A DNA stretch of 64,000 nt from Fodinicola acaciae (GTDB lineage Bacteria; Actinomycetota; Actinomycetes; Mycobacteriales; HKI-0501). The notes below the pieces were generated by a model. It had not been told where the DNA came from. It made no database searches and saw nothing but the letters and a program-made list of their open reading frames with translations. Numbering within the stretch: the first letter of the stretch is position 1; every line of letters begins with the position of its first letter. This document shows positions 16,956-25,614 of this stretch, piece by piece. Location of the stretch: positions 1,243,235 to 1,307,234 of the forward strand of contig NZ_WOTN01000001.1 of assembly GCF_010993745.1 (NCBI RefSeq), written 5' to 3'. The position numbers were made by a program, and so were the translations under genes.

Positions 16956-18752
16956 TCAGGTGCTGCTGCCGAACAGGGCGGTCAGCAGGACCATGTCGAT
17001 CGACTTGGTGTCCAGCGAGCTGTACTCGCGTCCACCGGTCGCGGTGGCGATCTCCTTCAGCGCCGGCACGTCGGTGTCACCGCTGTATGCGATGGTGATG
17101 ATCTCGACCGGCCGCGAGGGGTCGGAGGCGGCGCGGAGCTGGCTGATCAGCTGCGACTTGGTCAGCGTGCTGTTGGTCGACTCGTTGCGGCCGTCGGTGA
17201 GCAGCAGCACCAGGTTGACACGGTTGGGCTGGTAGGAGGCCTGCACGGCCTTGTAGGCGGCCAGCGCGGTGTTGTAGAGGCCGGTGCCGCCGTCGGCCTT
17301 GAGGTCGTTGAGCGCGTTGTTGATGGCCGTACGCCGCGGCGTGCCGCCGACGCTGCTGGTCATCGGGCCGATCGGGACGAGCTCCTTGTAGTCGGTCGTC
17401 GCCGTACGGTTGGTGGAGAACTGCCACAGGCCGAGCTGGCTCTGGTCGTTGAACATGCCGAAGGCGTGGGTCGCCGCCTGCGTGGCGACCTGCAGCCGGG
17501 TGCCGTTGCCGTCGTTGGCCGCGCGCGCCATCGAGCCGGACGTGTCGATCACTGCGAGGGCGTTGACCGTCCGCCGCAGCGCCGTCCAGGTGACGACCGT
17601 CTTGTTGATCGACTCCGGCAGCAACGCCATCCGTGCCAGCGCCTTGATGTGTGGCTGGAAACCGCGTGCCTCGGTGAGCAGCGGTGTGGGGGACCGGTCG
17701 GGTCCGCGGAAGCCGGCGTCGGCGTATGCCTTCCGGCCGGTCTGGCCCTGCACGAAGGACAGGAAGGCGGCGGCGATCTGCCGCTGTTTGGCGCCGACCC
17801 AGGGCGCCTTCAGCACCAGATACGGATAGTCCGCGTCGGACGTGCCCTTGGTCGGATACACCGCGACCAGCGGCACCTGCGGGTTGGTGGAGTTGTAGTC
17901 GGAGATGTCCCGCTCCAGCGCCGGGAAGGCCGACACGTACTGCAGCGCCTTGCCGCTCGCGTCGGCCATCTGCAGCGCGCCGAACATGGCGTCGCTGTCC
18001 GGCGTGTAGCGGGTGACCGACCTGGCCAGGTCGCTGGTGTGGTCGAGCTCGTCCTGGCTGATCTGCTCGTCGTCGTTGTAGTCGGTGATCGCGAGCAGCG
18101 CCTCAAGGCCTGGGGTCGACTTGGTCGGATCGGTCATGCCGATCTGGAACTTCCCCCACTCCGGATGCTTGAAGTCGGCCCAGCTGTGGCTGCCGGAGAA
18201 GGTGGTGACCAGGCTGCGCCAGTCGATCGGCGCGTTGGGCCAGCCGAGCGACTGCGCCATCGGCCGCGGCATGGCGATGACCACCGGCGAGCGCGCCAGG
18301 CTCGGCTGCAGCGACGGCATCATGTCGTACGCGTCCGGCCGGGCCTGCGCGACCCGCATCCAGGTCGAGGAGTCGGGAGCCCACACGTCCGGCCGCGGGC
18401 CGTCGCGCTTGGGATCCCAGTTGGGGCCGATGATGTTGGCCACGTCGCCGGACTTGGTCGACGCGACGGCCACCGCGGCGCAGCCGCCACCCACCGACGG
18501 GTTGTTCTGCGACCACTGCTGCGCGAGCGAGGAGAGGATCTTGGACTGGTCCGGATCGGCGACCACGTTCAGCGTCGTGGTCGAGCCCTTGCAGCCCTGG
18601 TTGGCCAACCAGGCGTATCCGGCCGTGACTCCGGAGAGTAACAACACGGCAACGGCGGAGATGACGATCCACGGTGCGATCGCGAACCGATAGCGGCGTT
18701 TGGGGCGCCGGCGGTGCGAGTGCACGGTGGAGGCCTGACGGCGTCCTGGCAA
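16956..18752 (-). CDS. Membrane-anchored substrate-binding-like protein with VWA domain
   Basis: This protein of 598 residues has an N-terminal basic segment, one membrane helix at about 26-48 and a periplasmic-binding-protein-like fold at about 58-370. A C-terminal von Willebrand A domain starts near 395 with an intact MIDAS motif D403-T-S-G-S-M408. It would sit outside the membrane and bind a metal-dependent partner. Its stop abuts the stop of the monooxygenase gene (16953-16958). Such SBP-VWA fusions are frequent in actinomycetes but lack a known function. No transporter genes are adjacent. Confidence 0.85.
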   Translation of the reverse strand: MPGRRQASTVHSHRRRPKRRYRFAIAPWIVISAVAVLLLSGVTAGYAWLANQGCKGSTTTLNVVADPDQSKILSSLAQQWSQNNPSVGGGCAAVAVASTKSGDVANIIGPNWDPKRDGPRPDVWAPDSSTWMRVAQARPDAYDMMPSLQPSLARSPVVIAMPRPMAQSLGWPNAPIDWRSLVTTFSGSHSWADFKHPEWGKFQIGMTDPTKSTPGLEALLAITDYNDDEQISQDELDHTSDLARSVTRYTPDSDAMFGALQMADASGKALQYVSAFPALERDISDYNSTNPQVPLVAVYPTKGTSDADYPYLVLKAPWVGAKQRQIAAAFLSFVQGQTGRKAYADAGFRGPDRSPTPLLTEARGFQPHIKALARMALLPESINKTVVTWTALRRTVNALAVIDTSGSMARAANDGNGTRLQVATQAATHAFGMFNDQSQLGLWQFSTNRTATTDYKELVPIGPMTSSVGGTPRRTAINNALNDLKADGGTGLYNTALAAYKAVQASYQPNRVNLVLLLTDGRNESTNSTLTKSQLISQLRAASDPSRPVEIITIAYSGDTDVPALKEIATATGGREYSSLDTKSIDMVLLTALFGSST

Positions 18753-18867
18753 GTCGGGCCTCGCCGGTCTAACGCTGGAGCGGGTCGGGGATGCTCACGT
18801 TGGCGGAGTGTACGCCGTGTCCGAACGGCCTTTGGTGGCCGCACAAGGTCATGACAAGGTTTGGGAC

Positions 18868-19425
18868 GTGAACGAGCCTTTCGACCCGGGTGCGCGGATT
18901 CATCCGGAGCATCCGTTTGCCACTCCGTCGGCCGACCGGCGGCCGGAGCGCCGGTTGCGCGGCCGGCTGGTCGGGCCGCTGACGGTGGTGACAGCCGGTG
19001 ACGGACCGACCGCGGTCGGCCTGACCGTCTCCTCGTTGATGATGGCCGACGGCGAGCCGGCGGTGATCTGCGCCCTGGTCGATCCGGACAGCGACCTGGC
19101 CGACGCGGTGGAGGCCGGCGGGCGAGCGGTCGTGAACGTGCTGCGGTGGCGGCACCGCACGCTCGCCGACGTCTTCGCCGGCCTGCATCCATCGCCTGGC
19201 GGGCCGTTCCGGACCGGCGAGTGGACGAGCGGCGCGGCCGGTCCGGTGCTCGCTGACGCGGCGGCGGTCGCCGAGGTGACCGTGACGGACATACGGCCGG
19301 CCGGTTGGTCGGCGCTGCTGACGGCCATGGTCGACGCGGTGACGCTGCCGGACATCGAGGAGGACGACCTGCTCGCGTACGCACGCGGCCGCTATCGCAC
19401 GGTTAGCGCCGTACGAGGTGGATAG
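18868..19425 (+). CDS. Flavin reductase-like (FMN-binding split barrel) protein
   Basis: The product has 185 residues when started at GTG 18868 (VNEPFDPGARIHPEHPF); an in-frame GTG at 18808 would add 20 residues. The core from RRLRGRLVGPLTVVTAG to about residue 180 follows flavin-reductase domains, with GLTVSSLMMADGEPAVICALVD as the flavin-contact area. These enzymes bind FMN and often act on, or supply reduced flavin to, partner monooxygenases. It is divergent from the VWA gene. No obvious partner is adjacent. Confidence 0.75.
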   Translation: MNEPFDPGARIHPEHPFATPSADRRPERRLRGRLVGPLTVVTAGDGPTAVGLTVSSLMMADGEPAVICALVDPDSDLADAVEAGGRAVVNVLRWRHRTLADVFAGLHPSPGGPFRTGEWTSGAAGPVLADAAAVAEVTVTDIRPAGWSALLTAMVDAVTLPDIEEDDLLAYARGRYRTVSAVRGG

Positions 19426-19648
19426 GCATGCCTCTTCAGGCAACGTGTGCGAGCTTTGGTGAGGTCATCGCGCGCGCGGCTTGCCGAGGTGCACTAGCGT
19501 CATGGCGGATCGGTCAGAAGCGCAGGTGAGAAAAGTTCCGGACCTCGGTCAGCTCACTCTCAGTTTCGACCGATAGCCTGACGACTCGGCGAGTCAAGCG
19601 CCGGTAAAGACAGCCTGCCAGAGCCAGCAACGAAGGGGACACGTAGTC

Positions 19649-20227
19649 ATGGCCGTTAGCCTGACCAAGGGCGGAAACGTTTCGCTGACCAAGGAGGCCG
19701 GCGGCACGCTCAATGCCGTCATCGTCGGCCTGGGATGGGACGTACGCACGACCACCGGCACCGACTTCGACCTCGACGCGAGCGCCATCGCGCTCGGCGC
19801 CGACGGCAAGGTCGTCTCCGACAAGCACTTCATCTTCTTCAACAACAAGACCAGCCCGGACAACACGATCGAGCACACCGGCGACAACCTGACCGGTGAG
19901 GGCGAGGGCGACGACGAGACCATCAAGGTCAACCTGGCCGGCCTGCCGGCCGAGGTCGAGAAGATCAACTTCCCGGTGTCGGTGTACGACGCGGAGGCCC
20001 GCCAGCAGAACTTCGGCCAGGTCCGCAACGCGTTCATCCGGATCATCAACCAGGCCGACAACGCCGAGATCGCCCGCTACGACCTCACCGAGGACGCCTC
20101 CACCGAGACGGCGATGATCTTCGGCGAGCTCTACCGCAACGGCGCCGAGTGGAAGTTCCGCGCCATCGGCCAGGGCTACAGCAGTGGCCTCGCCGGCATC
20201 GCGCGTGACTTCGGCGTGAACATCTGA
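19649..20227 (+). CDS. terD: TerD-family calcium-binding stress protein
   Basis: This 192-residue protein is a canonical TerD. It starts [19 protein letters not shown] and carries the calcium-site motifs [11 protein letters not shown] (about 40-50), [20 protein letters not shown] and [12 protein letters not shown]. TerD proteins are linked to tellurite resistance and to chemical-damage signalling in actinomycetes. The ATG follows GAAGGGGACACGTAGTC. No other ter gene is in the window, so it is a stand-alone copy. Confidence 0.93.
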   Translation: MAVSLTKGGNVSLTKEAGGTLNAVIVGLGWDVRTTTGTDFDLDASAIALGADGKVVSDKHFIFFNNKTSPDNTIEHTGDNLTGEGEGDDETIKVNLAGLPAEVEKINFPVSVYDAEARQQNFGQVRNAFIRIINQADNAEIARYDLTEDASTETAMIFGELYRNGAEWKFRAIGQGYSSGLAGIARDFGVNI

Positions 20228-20319
20228 GAGGCCGCGCAGATAGGGGAGTGGGTGAGAGTCGAGATCCAGGCGGCGCCTGGGCTCGACTATCGCCCGCTTC
20301 CCTATTTGTGCGGCCCTCT
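20227..20319. repeat. Long imperfect inverted repeat, copy A
   Basis: Arms of about 45 bases face each other around 20273, starting at the last base of the terD stop codon. Within it tgagagtcgagatcca (20253-20268) and gctcgactatcgcccg (20281-20296) recur in copy B at 45820-45999. It may act as the terD terminator or be a non-autonomous mobile element. Confidence 0.7.
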
Positions 20320-20742
20320 AGATGATCTATTCCAAGGGTTGCACCCGCCGGGTCGTCAGGAGGGCGTGTGTTGTTTCGCGTACGTCAAGTGCGTGACAGT
20401 CCCATGATCGACTCGGACAGGCCTGTGGCATCCCGGCAGGTGGCGAGACGAACCACCATGTGGGACCGATAAGGATCCTGTAACGCTAAATGCCCGTCTT
20501 GCGGTGTTCATGGTTGGTGCGAAGGCCGATTTACTAGCGCTGGACGCAAGAAAAACGGCCTTCACTCCCATCTGACCGCCGCTCGCTGTGACTGGTGCGA
20601 CTGTTGAGGCGGGCAATGCTGTTGTGACTCATGTGGGTTGGCTTGTTCGTTGCCCCTGGTTCGAGCTTTCCTCGACCGCGACGGCGTCCAACTATCGGGC
20701 ACCAAGTCGCCGTCTGGGCGCCGAGATAAGTGACGAATTTCT

Positions 20743-20757
20743 GACTCGGGACACTAG
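20743..20757. repeat. Dispersed 15-mer gactcgggacactag, single arm
   Basis: The same 15-mer occurs at 41646-41660 and in reverse complement at 41630-41644. Thirteen bases of it also occur at 49670-49682. Here only one arm is present, so no hairpin forms. Confidence 0.75.
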
Positions 20758-20771
20758 GTCCCCAGCTCCGC

Positions 20772-20811
20772 CGTACGGCCCGGCTCGCCTTCGCGCGAGC
20801 TGGGCCGTACG
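20772..20811. promoter_or_regulatory. Strong stem-loop just upstream of the MarR gene
   Basis: Arms 20772-20788 and 20795-20811 pair over 17 bases with one G-U and a six-base loop containing TTCG. It ends 15 bases before the MarR start. It may be a terminator for incoming transcripts or an operator. Confidence 0.6.
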
Positions 20812-20826
20812 CGTCTACCATCCGAG

Positions 20827-21297
20827 ATGATGAACAGGACACACAGTGAAGTAGCCGTGTCGTCCGGCCAGGCACTCGGCCGGCTGTTCGCACTGTCCGA
20901 GCTCATCCAGCAGGACGAGGCAGCCGGGATGGCGCGGCTGAAGCTGAGCCGCGCACGTGCCGCCGTGCTGTGGGAGCTGCACCATCAGGGTCCGCTCACG
21001 CAGCGCCGGCTGAGCGACGCGCTCAACGTGACCCCGCGCAACATCACCGGCCTGGTCGACGCGCTGGAGCTGGACGGCTTCGTCGTACGCACCAAACATC
21101 CGACCGACCGCCGCGCGATCCTGGTGCGGCTGACCGGCCACGGCGCCGAGACGACCAAGAAGATGGCCGAGGGCGCCGGGCGGTTCGCCGATCAGCTGTT
21201 CGGATCGGTGCCGGCCGACGAGCTGGAGGCGTTCGTACGGACGCTGGACGGTGTCATCGAGCGGCTGCGGCACGTCGTCGAGTCCGGCGACGGCTAA
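20827..21297 (+). CDS. MarR-family regulator
   Basis: The 156-residue protein has a central winged helix at about 48-110 (LSRARAAVLWELHHQGP, RNITGLVDALELDGFV, DRRAILVRLT wing) flanked by dimerisation helices. It ends four bases inside the 3' end of the oppositely oriented aminotransferase gene. The second ATG, three bases downstream, could also be the start. The target is unknown. Confidence 0.88.
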   Translation: MMNRTHSEVAVSSGQALGRLFALSELIQQDEAAGMARLKLSRARAAVLWELHHQGPLTQRRLSDALNVTPRNITGLVDALELDGFVVRTKHPTDRRAILVRLTGHGAETTKKMAEGAGRFADQLFGSVPADELEAFVRTLDGVIERLRHVVESGDG

Positions 21298-22991
21298 CGC
21301 GTCAGGCACGCGGCTGGCAGCTCGAACCAGCGCAGGTGCTCGAAGTCCTCGGACAGGCCGGCCGGCAGGTGCGTGCAGTCCGGCGCCGCCGCGTCGGCCA
21401 GGATCCGCCGCGCCTCCGCGAGATAGCCGGCCAGCGCGGACTCGGGCGCGCTCTGTCGGTGCGCCGGATAGCGCAGCACGCCGGTGTCGTCGTAGTGCAG
21501 CATCGACAGCCGCAGCGGCGGATCGACCGGACCGCCGCGGTGGCGCCACAGTCCGGTCGCTGGGTCGAATGCGTAGTCCGGCAGCAGCCGCCAGCCGTCG
21601 GTTGCCACCAGGTGGACCGCCTCGACGATGTAGTCGAAGACGGTGTCGGAGATGAAGTAGTTGAAGTTGACCCGGACCCAGCCGGGCTTGATCCCCTCGC
21701 AGCCTTCGGCGATCTCGCGTTCGAAGGCGTGCGAGCGGTCCAGGTCGATGCCGAGCAGCCGGTGGCCGTACGGTCCGGCGCACGAGCAGCCACCGCGCGA
21801 CTGGATGCCGAACAGGTCGTTGAGCAGCGCCACCACGAAGTTGTGGTGGACATAGCGACCGGTTGGCCGTTTCACCACGAAGGAGATGATCGAGAGCCGG
21901 TCGGCCTCGGTGTTGCCGAGGATCTCGATGTTGGGGTTGCGTTGCCAGGAGTCGACCGCGCGGCGCAGGAAGTCGTCCTCGCGCGCGCGGATCAGCTTCG
22001 TGCCGACAGCCTGCTTCAGGCCGAAGACCAGGCCGGCACGGATCGACTCGACGATCGCCGGCGTGCCGCCTTCCTCGCGGTGCACCGGATCGTCGAGATA
22101 GCGGTGCTCCATCGGGTTCACGTACGCGACCGTGCCGCCGCCTGGCACGTCCGGCACGCGGTTGCGCAGCAACTCCTTGCGTACGACCAGGACTCCCGGC
22201 GTGCCGGGACCGCCGATGAACTTGTGCGGCGAGATGAAGACGGCGTCCTTGTATGGCGCCGGATGCTTCGGACACTCCGGATACATGTCGATGTCCATGT
22301 ACGGCGCGGCCGCGGCGAAGTCCCAGAACGACAGCGCCCCGTGCCGGTGCAGGATGCTGGCGACCGCGCAGGTGTTGGAGACGATGCCGGTCACGTTGCT
22401 GGCCGCCGAGAACGAGCCGATCTTCAGCGGCCGCTTCTCGTACCTGGTCAGCTCGGCTTCCAGCTGGTCCAGGTCGATGTGGCCGTCGTGGTCCTCGCGG
22501 ATCTGCACGACGTCGGCGATCGACTCGCGCCACGGCAGCTCGTTGGAGTGGTGTTCGAACGGTCCGATGAGGACCACCGGCCGCTCGTCGGCCGGGATCC
22601 GGTCGGTGAGGTGATAGCGGTCGTCCAGGTCGGCCGGGATGCGCAGGCCGAGCACGCCGATCAGCTTGTCGATCGCGGCGGTGGAGCCGGAGCCGCAGAA
22701 CATCACCGCGACGTTGTCGTCGGCGCCGACCGCGTCGGCGATGATCTGCCGCGCGTCCTCGCGCAACCGGGTCGTCTGCAGGCCGGTGCCGGACGACTCG
22801 GTGTGCGTGTTGGCATAGCGGGGCAGCACCTCGTCGCGGATGAAGTCCTCGACGAAGCTCAGCGCGCGGCCGGAGGCGGTGTAGTCGGCGTAAGTGACGC
22901 GGCGCGGACCGTACGGCCCGTCCATCACCTCGTCGTCGCCGATCACCGCCTCGCGGATCCGCTCCAACACCAGCGCCGGATCAGTCGTCAT
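21294..22991 (-). CDS. Class V aminotransferase (cysteine desulfurase-like)
   Basis: The 565-residue product is a fold-type I PLP enzyme, longer than typical SufS (about 400). The Schiff-base lysine is K257 in FISPHKFIGG, with H256 before it and D224 (FWDFAA) positioned for the PLP nitrogen. A cysteine-containing SRGGCSCAGPYG loop near 415 recalls cysteine desulfurases. About 100 residues at the C-terminus have no clear partner. It is the last gene of an operon with the LLM and quinone oxidoreductase genes, 17 bases behind the LLM stop. The reaction is unknown. Confidence 0.85.
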   Translation of the reverse strand: MTTDPALVLERIREAVIGDDEVMDGPYGPRRVTYADYTASGRALSFVEDFIRDEVLPRYANTHTESSGTGLQTTRLREDARQIIADAVGADDNVAVMFCGSGSTAAIDKLIGVLGLRIPADLDDRYHLTDRIPADERPVVLIGPFEHHSNELPWRESIADVVQIREDHDGHIDLDQLEAELTRYEKRPLKIGSFSAASNVTGIVSNTCAVASILHRHGALSFWDFAAAAPYMDIDMYPECPKHPAPYKDAVFISPHKFIGGPGTPGVLVVRKELLRNRVPDVPGGGTVAYVNPMEHRYLDDPVHREEGGTPAIVESIRAGLVFGLKQAVGTKLIRAREDDFLRRAVDSWQRNPNIEILGNTEADRLSIISFVVKRPTGRYVHHNFVVALLNDLFGIQSRGGCSCAGPYGHRLLGIDLDRSHAFEREIAEGCEGIKPGWVRVNFNYFISDTVFDYIVEAVHLVATDGWRLLPDYAFDPATGLWRHRGGPVDPPLRLSMLHYDDTGVLRYPAHRQSAPESALAGYLAEARRILADAAAPDCTHLPAGLSEDFEHLRWFELPAACLTR

Positions 22992-23008
22992 GCTGCCAGC
23001 ATCGCACG

Positions 23009-23893
23009 TCAGCCGAGCAGTGCGCGGGCCTCCGCGAGCAGGTCGGCCTGCGCGTACCAGTCAGCGGCGAAGGTGCCCATGACGAGGTGTGTCGCACCGG
23101 CTTCGGCGTACGCGTGGAACCGGTCGGCGGCCTGCTGAGGCGTGCCGGAGATGACGACCTCGGCGGCCTTCTCCGGCGGGATCGCGTATGACTTGCCGAG
23201 GTCGGCTATGGCGCGGTCGACCTCGGCCGGTGTGACGCCGAGGCCGACGGTGCCGCCGACGATGACCTCCGGCGTCTTCCGGTCGTATGTGGCCGCCAGT
23301 TCCTCGAGTTTGTCGGCACCGGCGCGTACGTCGGCGGGGGTGACCAGCGACGGAAACCAGCTGTCGCCGTATTGCGCGGCCCGGCGCAACGCGACCGGTG
23401 GCCGGCCGCCGACGGCGATGTGCGGCACCGTGGCCGCAGGCGTCGGAGCGAACCGCTGACCGTTGTATTCCGCCGGCTTGCCGGCGATCAGGTCCGGCAG
23501 TGCGGCCAAGGCCTCGTCGGTCTGCCGGCCACGCTCCGCGTACGGGATGCCGAGCGCGTTCCACGCCGAGTTTCCGTGGATTTCTCCGCCGCTTCCGACG
23601 CCGAGGATGACGCGGTCGCCGGAGATCTGTTGCATGGTCGCGATCTGCTTGGCGACCCAGGCGACGTGCCGCAACGGCAGCACCATGACGCCGAAGCCGA
23701 CCTCGATCCGCTCCGTGACGGCCGCGGAGGTGGTCAGCGAGACGACGCTGTCCAGCGTCGGGACCGTGGCGGCCAGGTGGTCGCCGCTGAAGATCGAGTC
23801 GAGCCCGGCTCGTTCGGCGTGCCTGGCACGCGGCCGGACCTCCTGCGGCGGGGTGACCGACGAAATGATGGTGCCGACGTTTATCCGTGTCAT
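23009..23893 (-). CDS. LLM-class F420-dependent oxidoreductase
   Basis: This TIM-barrel enzyme of 294 residues has the family parts SIFSGDHLAA (about 33-42), IEVGFGVMVLPLRHV (61-75), VILGVGSGGEIHG and VPHIAVGGRPPVALRRAAQYGD, cited by its core AVGGRPP. It lies 22 bases after the quinone oxidoreductase gene and before the aminotransferase gene, so all three are probably co-transcribed and TetR-controlled. The ATG at 23893 was preferred because the in-frame extension upstream runs into the preceding gene. Confidence 0.87.
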   Translation of the reverse strand: MTRINVGTIISSVTPPQEVRPRARHAERAGLDSIFSGDHLAATVPTLDSVVSLTTSAAVTERIEVGFGVMVLPLRHVAWVAKQIATMQQISGDRVILGVGSGGEIHGNSAWNALGIPYAERGRQTDEALAALPDLIAGKPAEYNGQRFAPTPAATVPHIAVGGRPPVALRRAAQYGDSWFPSLVTPADVRAGADKLEELAATYDRKTPEVIVGGTVGLGVTPAEVDRAIADLGKSYAIPPEKAAEVVISGTPQQAADRFHAYAEAGATHLVMGTFAADWYAQADLLAEARALLG

Positions 23894-23915
23894 GTCGACA
23901 AATCCTCGCGTTTTC

Positions 23916-24851
23916 CTAGGGGATAAGAAGTGTTCTGCCAAGAGTTGTACGGTTTTCGATGGCACGATGGGCGTCTGCCGCTCGTGCCAACGGAAATGTC
24001 TGGCCGACGGTCGGCCGCAACCGTCCGGCGGCCGCCTCCGCCAGCGCTTTTCGCGCCAGCTCGTGTAGATGCTCGGCGGAGGTCTGGATCGAGCCGAAGC
24101 CGATGATGCTCACGTCGGTGTCCGATGGCACGTCGGTCGGCGTTTCGCTTGCCATGCCGTGCATGAGAAACCGGCCACCCGGTCGTACGAGCGACAGCGC
24201 CTGCGTGCCGATCTTTCCGCCTATGCCGTCGAAAACCAGGTCGACACCGCCGGTTTGGGCGCGTACCTCGTCGGTCCAGTCGTCCTGGCCGTAGTCGACG
24301 GTGAGGTCCGCGCCGACCGCCGCGGCCAGCTCGAGCTTGGCTTTGCCGCGAGCGACGCCGACGACGCGCGCGCCGGCCGTTTTTGCCAGTTGTACGAGCA
24401 AGCTGCCGACACCGCCGCCGGCCGCCTCGACCAGCACCCATTCGCCGGGTGCCGATTTCGCGGCGTCGGCGACCAGCAGTGCCGTACGGCCGTCGCCTTG
24501 CACCGCCATCGCGGTGGTGACCGGCAATCCTTCTGGTACGCGCAAAAGGGCAGTCGTGTCGACGGCCGCCAGCTCGGCGTAGCCGCCGCTGGGGAGGCGG
24601 CCGACGACCGTCTGGCCTTCGCCTTCGCCGCTGATGATCTCGCCGCCGACGCTGGTCCCCGGCACATACGGCAACTGCGGCCGGTGTGCCGGGGTCGGAC
24701 CGCGGCCGGCGCGGACGCGTACGTCGATGAACGGCACGCTCACGGCCGCCACCCTCACCAGCACCTGTCCCGGTCCGGGCACCGGATCTGGCACCTCGGT
24801 GAACACCAGCGCGTCCGGCGGCCCGAACGCGGTCAGCTGTATCGCTCTCAT
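23916..24851 (-). CDS. Zinc-free quinone oxidoreductase-like MDR protein
   Basis: The 311-residue protein belongs to the quinone oxidoreductase branch of the medium-chain dehydrogenase family. It has a Rossmann motif AAGGGVGSLLVQLA near residue 145 and a PYVPGTSVGGEI segment. The cysteines and histidine of zinc-dependent alcohol dehydrogenases are missing, so it should reduce enones or quinones with NADPH. It is first in the operon and divergent from its TetR gene with the operator between them. Confidence 0.88.
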   Translation of the reverse strand: MRAIQLTAFGPPDALVFTEVPDPVPGPGQVLVRVAAVSVPFIDVRVRAGRGPTPAHRPQLPYVPGTSVGGEIISGEGEGQTVVGRLPSGGYAELAAVDTTALLRVPEGLPVTTAMAVQGDGRTALLVADAAKSAPGEWVLVEAAGGGVGSLLVQLAKTAGARVVGVARGKAKLELAAAVGADLTVDYGQDDWTDEVRAQTGGVDLVFDGIGGKIGTQALSLVRPGGRFLMHGMASETPTDVPSDTDVSIIGFGSIQTSAEHLHELARKALAEAAAGRLRPTVGQTFPLARAADAHRAIENRTTLGRTLLIP

Positions 24852-24860
24852 CTTCGTCCA

Positions 24861-24907
24861 ATCGGAGTAGATCGCTCCGTTAAAATATATCGGAGCGATT
24901 CGCTCCG
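24861..24907. promoter_or_regulatory. TetR operator with repeated cgctccg half-sites
   Basis: atcgctccg (24871-24879) and cggagcgat (24891-24899) are exact inverted repeats 11 bases apart over an AT-rich centre. Further half-sites atcggag (24861-24867) and cgctccg (24901-24907) extend the array, which would allow two dimers to bind. It covers the divergent promoters. Confidence 0.8.
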
Positions 24908-24926
24908 TAAAGGAGGTGGCGTTAGG

Positions 24927-25568
24927 TTGACCGGCGTGAGAGGCAGGCAGGCCGAGGCGGCGCGCAACGACCGGCGGTTGCTGGAGGCGGCGCGAGAGGT
25001 GTTCGCCAGCCAGGGCTTCGACGCACCGGTCTCGGCGGTCGCCGAGCGTGCGGGCGTGGGGATCGGCAGCCTCTATCGCCGCTATGGCAGCAAGACCGAA
25101 CTGCTGCAGCGGCTGTGCGTACTGGCGATGGAGCAGGCCACCGAGTCCGCCGAGGAAGGCCTGCGCGCGGACGATCCGTGGGACGGACTGGCCGGTCACA
25201 TCCGGCGCAGCGTCGCGTTCCAGTCCGGGGCGTTGGGGCCGTTGGCCGGCCAGATCGACACGACGCCGGACATGTGGTCGACCAGCCGCCGGGTCCGCAA
25301 GCTCGTCGATGACCTGGTGCGGCGCGCTCGCGAGGCCGGCGCGCTGCGGCCGGACGTGACCGCGCTGGACGTGTCCCTGCTGATCGAGCTGTTCAGCCGC
25401 GGTGGCCGCGCGGAGCCGACCGCCGAGGACGTCAACAACCGTGACCGGCTGCTGGCGATCAGCCTGGACGGCCTGCGCGTGCTCGACGCCGGTCCGCTGC
25501 CGGGACACCCGCCGTGGCGGTCGCACTACGAGTCGCCGTGGCGCGGCCCGGACCGTACGGACAACTGA
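24927..25568 (+). CDS. TetR-family repressor
   Basis: The TTG at 24927 lies ten bases after AGGAGG, giving 213 residues; the GTG at 24936 is too far from that site. The HTH is at about 32-62 (PVSAVAERAGVGIGSLYRRYG). The C-terminal domain is of a TetR_C type with a VNNRDRLLAISLDGL segment. It should repress itself and the quinone oxidoreductase operon through the 24861-24907 operator. Loss of repression by a quinone-like ligand is an inference. Confidence 0.85.
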   Translation: MTGVRGRQAEAARNDRRLLEAAREVFASQGFDAPVSAVAERAGVGIGSLYRRYGSKTELLQRLCVLAMEQATESAEEGLRADDPWDGLAGHIRRSVAFQSGALGPLAGQIDTTPDMWSTSRRVRKLVDDLVRRAREAGALRPDVTALDVSLLIELFSRGGRAEPTAEDVNNRDRLLAISLDGLRVLDAGPLPGHPPWRSHYESPWRGPDRTDN

Positions 25569-25614
25569 CCGTGGCTTAACCGTCCTCGAACATTTCGCCG
25601 GCACGATCGCCGGC

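Larger units (their letters stand above)
20228..20826. other. 599-bp intergenic region rich in hairpins
   Basis: No gene with convincing codon use was found here. It holds the inverted repeat A, an aacgctaaatgcccgtct motif (20482-20499) that recurs near 35.6 kb, and a gaaggccg/cggccttc hairpin (20521-20563). One copy of a dispersed 15-mer (20743-20757) and a strong stem-loop (20772-20811) before the MarR gene follow. It looks like accumulated short repeats between terD and the next unit. Confidence 0.6.

Noticed and set aside
20588-20830. 80-residue plus-strand frame in the gap before the MarR gene
   Set aside because: It lacks a ribosome-binding site, has poor codon bias and passes through hairpins and the dispersed 15-mer.
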